A stretch of 8,400 bases of DNA from positions 1 to 8,400 of the forward strand of contig URTC01000063.1 of NCBI GenBank assembly GCA_900550765.1. The letters run 5' to 3'. A model generated the notes under the pieces. It ran no database searches. It was not told where the DNA came from and saw only the letters and a program-made list of their open reading frames with translations. This document shows, in pieces, positions 6,118 to 8,400 of this stretch (position 1 is the first letter of the stretch; each line of letters begins with the position of its first letter). The position numbers were made by a program, and so were the translations under genes. The stretch is from an uncultured Clostridia bacterium (lineage in GTDB: Bacteria; Bacillota; Clostridia; Christensenellales; QALW01).

Positions 6118-6124
6118 TCACCTC
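6118..6124 (-). promoter_or_regulatory. Ribosome binding site of the DinB-like gene
   Basis: GAGGTGA on the minus strand, 6 bases before the ATG at 6111. This spacing selects that ATG over the in-frame TTG at 6117, which would overlap the site. Confidence 0.8.
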
Positions 6125-6157
6125 GCAAAATCAAAATTTGTAGGTCTGTTCGGTTCC

Positions 6158-6186
6158 ATATTATCATATAACAGGATAAAATACAA
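6158..6186 (-). promoter_or_regulatory. Possible promoter of the DinB-like gene
   Basis: On the minus strand TTGTAT (6186-6181), 17 bases, then TAATAT (6163-6158), with an overlapping GATAAT alternative at 6165-6160. The boxes are imperfect but well spaced, and the leader would be about 40 bases. The -35 box directly abuts the pnp terminator hairpin. Confidence 0.45.
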
Positions 6187-6221
6187 GAACAGCCACAGCA
6201 GCGCAAACTACTGTGACTGTT
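6177..6221 (-). terminator. Intrinsic terminator downstream of pnp
   Basis: On the minus strand a 14-bp stem (6221-6208 with 6201-6188, two G-U pairs) and a 6-base loop TTTGCG are followed by CTTGTATTTTA. It starts 41 bases after the pnp stop. The stem is strong and the T-tract moderate, so some read-through into the DinB-like gene is possible. Confidence 0.7.
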
Positions 6222-6261
6222 AACTGTCTTATGATCACCGCACATTCAAGCGGGCTTTTTC

Positions 6262-8388
6262 TTACTGTTCTTCTTTTTCTTCCTTCTCTTCTTTGGGCAA
6301 AAGCGCTTTGCGCGAAAGATTGATCCTTCCCTTATCGTCAATCTCGATTACACGTACCATGATCTTATCTCCCACATCAACAACATCGGTTACCTTTTTC
6401 ACAAACTTGTTATCCAGCTCACCGATACGCACAAGGCCTTCCTTGCCCGGAAGCAGTTCTACAAAGGCACCGAAATCCATGATGCGTACAACCGTACCGA
6501 AATAGGTTTCGCCTACTTCAATTTCCTTTACGATATCGTCAATCATCTTCTTGGCCGCATCGCCCGAAGCCTGATCCACCGCATAGATCACAACGGTTCC
6601 GTCGTCGTCAATATCAATCTTTACGCCGGTTTCAGCAATAATGCCGTTAATAACCTTGCCGCCGGTACCGATAACCTCCCGGATCTTGTCCACATCAATT
6701 TTAAAGGTAAGCGTTTTGGGCGCATAGGGTGAAAGCTCCGCCCGGGGACTGTCGAGTGTTTCCATCATCTTGCCCATAATGTGCATTCTGGCCGCATGGG
6801 CTTTTTCCAGCGCCTGCTCTAAGATAGCCCGGTCAATTCCCTTAATTTTGATATCCATCTGAATCGCCGTAATGCCATTCTTGGTACCGGCAACTTTAAA
6901 GTCCATATCACCCAAAAAGTCTTCCAGACCCTGGATATCGGTAAGCACCGCCACTTTATCGGAACCCTCGCGGCTGTCCTTAATCAAGCCCATAGCCGCA
7001 CCGGCCACCGGCGCTTTAATCGGCACGCCCGCATCCATCAAGGAAAGCGTTGAACCGCAAACACTGGCCATAGACGTAGAGCCATTGGACGAAACGATCT
7101 CCGATACCACGCGGATAGCGTAGGGGAAATCCTCTTCGGCCGGAATAACAGGCTCCAGTGCACGTTCTGCCAAGGCACCATGGCCGATCTCGCGGCGGCC
7201 GGGCGCCCGCATGGGCCGGGGTTCACCGGTAGCGTAGCCGGGCATATTATACTGATGCATATACCGCTTGCCGGTTTCGCCGTCAATGCCGTCCAGCTCC
7301 TGCGTATCGCTTAAAGGACCTAAGGTAGTAATCGTCATCGCCTGAGACTGACCGCGGGTAAATACCGCCGAGCCATGCGTGCGCGGAAGGATTCCCGCCT
7401 CACACCAAATGGGACGGACCTCGTCCACCGTACGGCCGTCGGGACGAACACCGTGGTCCAAAATTTTATTGCGCATCACTTCTTTTTTGATATAATACAG
7501 AGCATCGGAAATATACCGTTTAGAATCCGGGAAAATCTCGGCAAAATGCTCCTGTACCTCTTCTTCTGCCTGCTCCTCGCGGATTTCGCGTTCTTTGCGG
7601 TCAAAAGTATCCATCACCCAAACAATCTTGTCATAGGCATATTCCCTTACGGCACTGTCGATCTCTTCCGGCACATGGTACAGCTCCATTTCAAGCTTGT
7701 CCTTGCCGATTTCCTTTTGAATCTCTTCCTGCCAGGCTACCAGCTTTTTGATCTCCTCATGGGCAACCATAATGCCTTCCAGCATTTCCGCTTCGGAAAC
7801 CTCTTTAGCACCGGCTTCTACCATCATAACTGCGTCTTTTGTGCCGGAAACGGTCAAATGCAGACGGGATACCTTGCGCTGCTCGGCATTGGGATTCAAA
7901 ATATACTCCCCGTCAATCAAGCCTACGGTAACCGAACCCGTGGGGCCGGCAAAAGGAATATCCGAAATCGTCAGGGCAAAGGAAGAACCGATCATCGCCA
8001 AAACATCCGGCATATTATCTAAATCAATCGAAAGACAGGTAGCATCAATCTGCACATCATTAAAAAGCCCCTTGGGGAACAGCGGCCGAATCGGCCGGTC
8101 AATCAAACGAGAGGTCAAAATTGCCTTTTCACTGGCTCTGCCCTCGCGCCGAATATATCCGCCGGGGATTTTACCCGCCGCATATTGCTTTTCTTCAAAC
8201 TCCACACTCAGGGGGAAAAAGTCCATTCCCTCCCTGGGCTGTTTGGACATCGTTGCCGATACCATCACAACCGTATCGCCGCAACGCACTACACACGAAC
8301 CGTTCGCCTGCTCGGCATATTCGCCCGTCTCTACGATGACTTTTCTTCCGCCCACTTCTGTTTCAAATTGTCTGTAATTGTTCTTCAT
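6262..8388 (-). CDS. pnp: Polynucleotide phosphorylase (polyribonucleotide nucleotidyltransferase), 708 aa, complete
   Basis: PNPase is a trimeric cytoplasmic 3'-5' exoribonuclease that uses phosphate to release nucleoside diphosphates. It works in mRNA decay and, where present, in RNA degradosomes. Domain order is the classic one. First is RNase PH-like domain 1 (about 10-140, with GKIPGGYIRREGR and LIDRPIRPLFP), then a helical linker (about 145-310). RNase PH-like domain 2 (about 315-540) contains GVRPDGR and VLTDIQGLEDFLGDMDFKV; D484 and D490 match the known catalytic aspartates. The KH domain has the IGTGG loop at 573-577. The S1 RNA-binding domain spans about 625-695 (MDFGAFVELLPGKEGLV), and a short charged tail (KEEKEEKEEQ) ends the protein. 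Length is typical. The ATG at 8388 follows AAGGAG by 6 bases. rpsO often precedes pnp in bacteria; that position is just outside the window. The identification is certain. Confidence 0.98.
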   Translation of the reverse strand: MKNNYRQFETEVGGRKVIVETGEYAEQANGSCVVRCGDTVVMVSATMSKQPREGMDFFPLSVEFEEKQYAAGKIPGGYIRREGRASEKAILTSRLIDRPIRPLFPKGLFNDVQIDATCLSIDLDNMPDVLAMIGSSFALTISDIPFAGPTGSVTVGLIDGEYILNPNAEQRKVSRLHLTVSGTKDAVMMVEAGAKEVSEAEMLEGIMVAHEEIKKLVAWQEEIQKEIGKDKLEMELYHVPEEIDSAVREYAYDKIVWVMDTFDRKEREIREEQAEEEVQEHFAEIFPDSKRYISDALYYIKKEVMRNKILDHGVRPDGRTVDEVRPIWCEAGILPRTHGSAVFTRGQSQAMTITTLGPLSDTQELDGIDGETGKRYMHQYNMPGYATGEPRPMRAPGRREIGHGALAERALEPVIPAEEDFPYAIRVVSEIVSSNGSTSMASVCGSTLSLMDAGVPIKAPVAGAAMGLIKDSREGSDKVAVLTDIQGLEDFLGDMDFKVAGTKNGITAIQMDIKIKGIDRAILEQALEKAHAARMHIMGKMMETLDSPRAELSPYAPKTLTFKIDVDKIREVIGTGGKVINGIIAETGVKIDIDDDGTVVIYAVDQASGDAAKKMIDDIVKEIEVGETYFGTVVRIMDFGAFVELLPGKEGLVRIGELDNKFVKKVTDVVDVGDKIMVRVIEIDDKGRINLSRKALLPKEEKEEKEEQ

Positions 8389-8394
8389 TCTATA

Positions 8395-8400
8395 CTCCTT
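8395..8400 (-). promoter_or_regulatory. Ribosome binding site of pnp
   Basis: AAGGAG on the minus strand at the window edge, 6 bases before the pnp ATG. It confirms the start and shows the pnp coding region is complete here. Confidence 0.85.

Noticed and set aside
7375..8377. Two long plus-strand frames opposite pnp (215 and 209 codons)
   Set aside because: They are antisense shadows of the strongly conserved pnp gene, which codes in the other strand across its full length.

Overview
The window reads as a chromosomal segment of a low-to-moderate GC Bacillota (Clostridia- or Negativicutes-like). This placement is an inference from protein character, strong AGGAG-type ribosome binding sites and sigma-A style promoters; no species-level marker is present. 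Two blocks converge at about position 2330.

Positions 1-2283 (+ strand) carry the 3' part of rarA (replication-fork AAA+ ATPase), a small nucleotidyltransferase-fold protein of unknown role, and a stand-alone 5'-3' exonuclease of the Pol I N-domain/FEN type. All three belong to nucleic-acid or nucleotide-handling folds. A perfect 13-bp hairpin at 2296-2327 separates this block from the convergent gene.

Positions 2333-5157 (- strand) carry one long gene for a FAD-dependent oxidoreductase with beta-rich flanking domains. It has a near-consensus promoter, an inverted repeat at the predicted transcription start and a good ribosome binding site. It is interrupted at codon 386 by a single in-frame TAA, and coding continues in the same frame afterwards, so it is a recent pseudogene or a sequence error.

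Positions 5219-5452 hold no credible protein gene. They form a compact, highly self-complementary stretch ending in a strong minus-strand intrinsic terminator. I read this as a probable structured non-coding RNA or leader that I cannot assign to a known family. It has two interchangeable TTTGCC/GGCAAA pairs and a loop complementary to the terminator arm. This is the best candidate for something undescribed here.

Positions 5455-6111 (-) encode an AT-rich DinB-fold protein. Positions 6262-8388 (-) encode complete polynucleotide phosphorylase (pnp), with its own ribosome binding site and a 14-bp terminator hairpin directly abutting the DinB-gene promoter. Base composition is visibly mosaic: rarA, the oxidoreductase and pnp are GC-richer, while the nucleotidyltransferase, 5' nuclease and DinB genes are AT-rich.
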